Below, in pieces: positions 62,453-64,000 of a DNA stretch of 64,000 nucleotides. Positions within the stretch are counted from its first letter, which is position 1. Every line of letters begins with the position of its first letter. Under the pieces are notes generated by a model. It ran no database searches, was not told the DNA's origin, and saw only the letters and a list, made by a program, of their open reading frames with translations. The translations under genes and the position numbers were made by a program. The stretch spans positions 124,001 through 188,000 of the forward strand of contig JAPPGH010000008.1 in assembly GCA_026914155.1 (NCBI GenBank). Direction: 5' to 3'. The stretch comes from Candidatus Palauibacter rhopaloidicola (GTDB taxonomy: Bacteria > Gemmatimonadota > Gemmatimonadetes > Palauibacterales > Palauibacteraceae).

Positions 62453-64000
62453 GGGCGGTCCCGCTCTTTTTCCCGCCCGCTCATGGCGTCCTCGGCCCGC
62501 TCGTAGAGCGCTTCGATCGCCTCGGCGAAGCGGGTCTCGATCACGCGGCGCTTGACCTTCAGCGTCGGCGTCAGTTCCCCGCCCTCGACGGTGAACGGCC
62601 CGGGGACGAGGAGCACGTCGCGCGGCCGCTCATAGTGCGCGCAGTCCCGGCAGCTCTCCCGCACGGCCTGTTCGATCATGCCGCGCGTCCGGGCGTCCGC
62701 GACCAGGTCGGCGTCCGCCGCTTCCTCGACCCCGTGCAGCGCCGGACGAACGGCCTCGAATTCGGGCACGACGATGACGATCGGGAACTTTCTCCCGTCG
62801 CCCAGCATCACGGCTTCCGCCACCATCGGGTGCCGCTTGATCTCCGCCTCGACCGGCTGCGGGGCGATGTTCTTCCCGTAGGCGGTGATGATGAGGTCCT
62901 TCTTGCGGTCCGTGATGCGGAGATACCCGTCCGCGTCGATCTCGCCCACATCGCCGGTGTGGAACCAGCCGTCGTCGTCGATGGCTTCGGCCGTTGCCTC
63001 GGGCTTGTTGTAGTAGCCCGCCATGATCTGCGGCCCACGGATGAGGATCTCGCCGTCCTCGGCGATCCGGATTTCAGTGCCGGGGATCGGCTTGCCGACC
63101 GTGCCGAGGCGGATGGCGTCGATCGGATTGAAGCTGACGGCGGGCGAGGTCTCCGTGAGCCCGTAGCCTTCGACGATCGGCAGGCGCGCGGCGAAGAAGA
63201 AGCGGGCCACGGCGGGCGCGAGCGGGGCCCCGCCGCTCACGAAGTAGCGCACCCGCCCTCCCGTCCGGGCGCGCAGCTTCGAGAATACGAGGCGGTCGGC
63301 GAGCCCGGCCTGGAGAGCGAGAGCCGGACCGACCCGGCGTCCCTCGAGTTCGGCCATCGCCCGCGCTTCCCCGACGCGGCGCGCCCAGTCGAAGATCTTC
63401 TGCTTCGCGCCGCCCGCCTCCCGGGCGGTGGCTTCGGCCCGCTCGAGCACCTTCTCGAACACGCGTGGGACGGCGGCCATGAAGGTGGGCGAGACCTCGC
63501 CGAGATCGCGGGCCACCGTGTTGGGGGACTCCGCGTACGCGACGGTCACCCCCGCTTTCCACATGATGTAGTGGCCGACCGTGCGCTCGAACACGTGCGC
63601 GAGGGGCAGGAGCGCGAGGGCCACGTGCGTGGAGTCGATCGGGAAGACCCGCAGCGCCATGTCCGCGTTCGAATGGAAGTTGCCGTGCGTGAGCATTACG
63701 CCCTTCGGGTCGCCGGTCGTGCCTGAGGTGTAGATGAGCGTCGCCAGGTCTTCCGGACGCGTCTTGCGGGCGTGCGTTTCGTAGGTCGCCGCGAGCGCTT
63801 CGGGCGCGGACTCGCCCAGATCGGAGAGGGCATCCAGCTGCAGCGTCGCGAGCGAGGAGCCCTCGGGCGCGGTGACGGCCCCGAAAGCGATCGCCAGCTC
63901 CAGAGCGGGCAGGTCGTCCTTTATCTCCGCGAGCTTGTCCAGCTGCTCCTGGTCTTCCACGAACACGGCTCGCGCGCCGGAGTCCGCGAGGATGTAGCGA
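62449..64000 (-). CDS. Long-chain acyl-CoA synthetase, 5' end cut by window edge
   Basis: This AMP-forming ligase activates fatty acids to acyl-CoA. The visible 516 codons contain the ATP-binding YTSGTTGDPKGVMLTHGN, GYGLTETSPAVSFN, DGWFHTGDVGEID, RITDRKKDLIITAYGKNIAPQ and the final lysine region LTPTLKVKRR. The N-terminal part lies beyond base 64000; the frame remains open to the edge. The coupled cutA follows. Confidence 0.94.
   Translation of the reverse strand, partial: RYILADSGARAVFVEDQEQLDKLAEIKDDLPALELAIAFGAVTAPEGSSLATLQLDALSDLGESAPEALAATYETHARKTRPEDLATLIYTSGTTGDPKGVMLTHGNFHSNADMALRVFPIDSTHVALALLPLAHVFERTVGHYIMWKAGVTVAYAESPNTVARDLGEVSPTFMAAVPRVFEKVLERAEATAREAGGAKQKIFDWARRVGEARAMAELEGRRVGPALALQAGLADRLVFSKLRARTGGRVRYFVSGGAPLAPAVARFFFAARLPIVEGYGLTETSPAVSFNPIDAIRLGTVGKPIPGTEIRIAEDGEILIRGPQIMAGYYNKPEATAEAIDDDGWFHTGDVGEIDADGYLRITDRKKDLIITAYGKNIAPQPVEAEIKRHPMVAEAVMLGDGRKFPIVIVVPEFEAVRPALHGVEEAADADLVADARTRGMIEQAVRESCRDCAHYERPRDVLLVPGPFTVEGGELTPTLKVKRRVIETRFAEAIEALYERAEDAMSGREKERDRP

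Overview
This is a roughly 70% GC bacterial chromosome segment, densely coding, with no gene-free stretch longer than about 200 bases. The protein families point to Gemmatimonadota or a close relative. They include YVTN propellers, FG-GAP/ASPIC lipoproteins, exported S9 peptidases, a VPS10-like propeller protein, a DUF5916 outer-membrane protein and CocE lipoproteins. This assignment is inference from gene content, not from a marker gene. No prophage, insertion sequence or CRISPR array was seen.

Region 1 (1-25 kb, all minus strand) is housekeeping. Read in transcription order it holds: an ECF sigma factor and its zinc-finger anti-sigma factor; holA; a SPOR protein; mutS; a TonB-domain lipoprotein; ddl; a rhomboid protease; an EF-G-like GTPase; yebC-ruvC-ruvA-ruvB-queA-tgt-yajC; def-fmt; a thiamine cassette (thiE/tenI-thiS-thiG); rsmB; a PASTA protein; a YbbR protein; tsaD; and lgt, which is cut by the left edge.

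Region 2 (25-28.3 kb, minus) holds a NUDIX hydrolase, an M16 peptidase pair (one active, one lacking the zinc motif) and the RNase P RNA. Region 3 (28.4-33.1 kb, plus) is a three-gene exported module: a YVTN propeller, a large lipoprotein with a zinc-peptidase motif, and a putative outer-membrane barrel.

Region 4 (33.1-40 kb, minus) encodes a duplicated FG-GAP/ASPIC lipoprotein, an S9 prolyl oligopeptidase and an NTF2-like protein. Region 5 (40.1-41.5 kb) holds tRNA-Arg(UCG), a DUF454 protein and an RHH/PIN toxin-antitoxin pair.

Region 6 (41.5-57.6 kb, minus) is a long run in one direction. In transcription order it has a sugar nucleotidyltransferase, a LeuA-like synthase, an isocitrate-type dehydrogenase, two small membrane proteins, an acyl-CoA dehydrogenase, a CocE hydrolase, a VPS10-like protein, a metallo-beta-lactamase-fold lipoprotein, a homocysteine S-methyltransferase, a DUF5916 protein and cystathionine beta-synthase. 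Region 7 (57.7-62.1 kb, plus) has a DUF1499-like protein, a lipoprotein, a DUF445 protein, SCO1 and CtaG, the last two for cytochrome oxidase assembly. Region 8 (62.1-64 kb, minus) has cutA and a long-chain acyl-CoA synthetase cut by the right edge.

Two window-wide patterns stand out. First, adjacent genes are very often joined by a 4-base stop/start overlap, and all four NTGA versions occur (ATGA, GTGA, TTGA, CTGA). This makes CTG the likely start codon of ruvC and of the FG-GAP lipoprotein; tsaD and the thiE-like gene also lack any ordinary start. Second, a perfect palindrome with core GTTCCCGCGGGAAC occurs four times.
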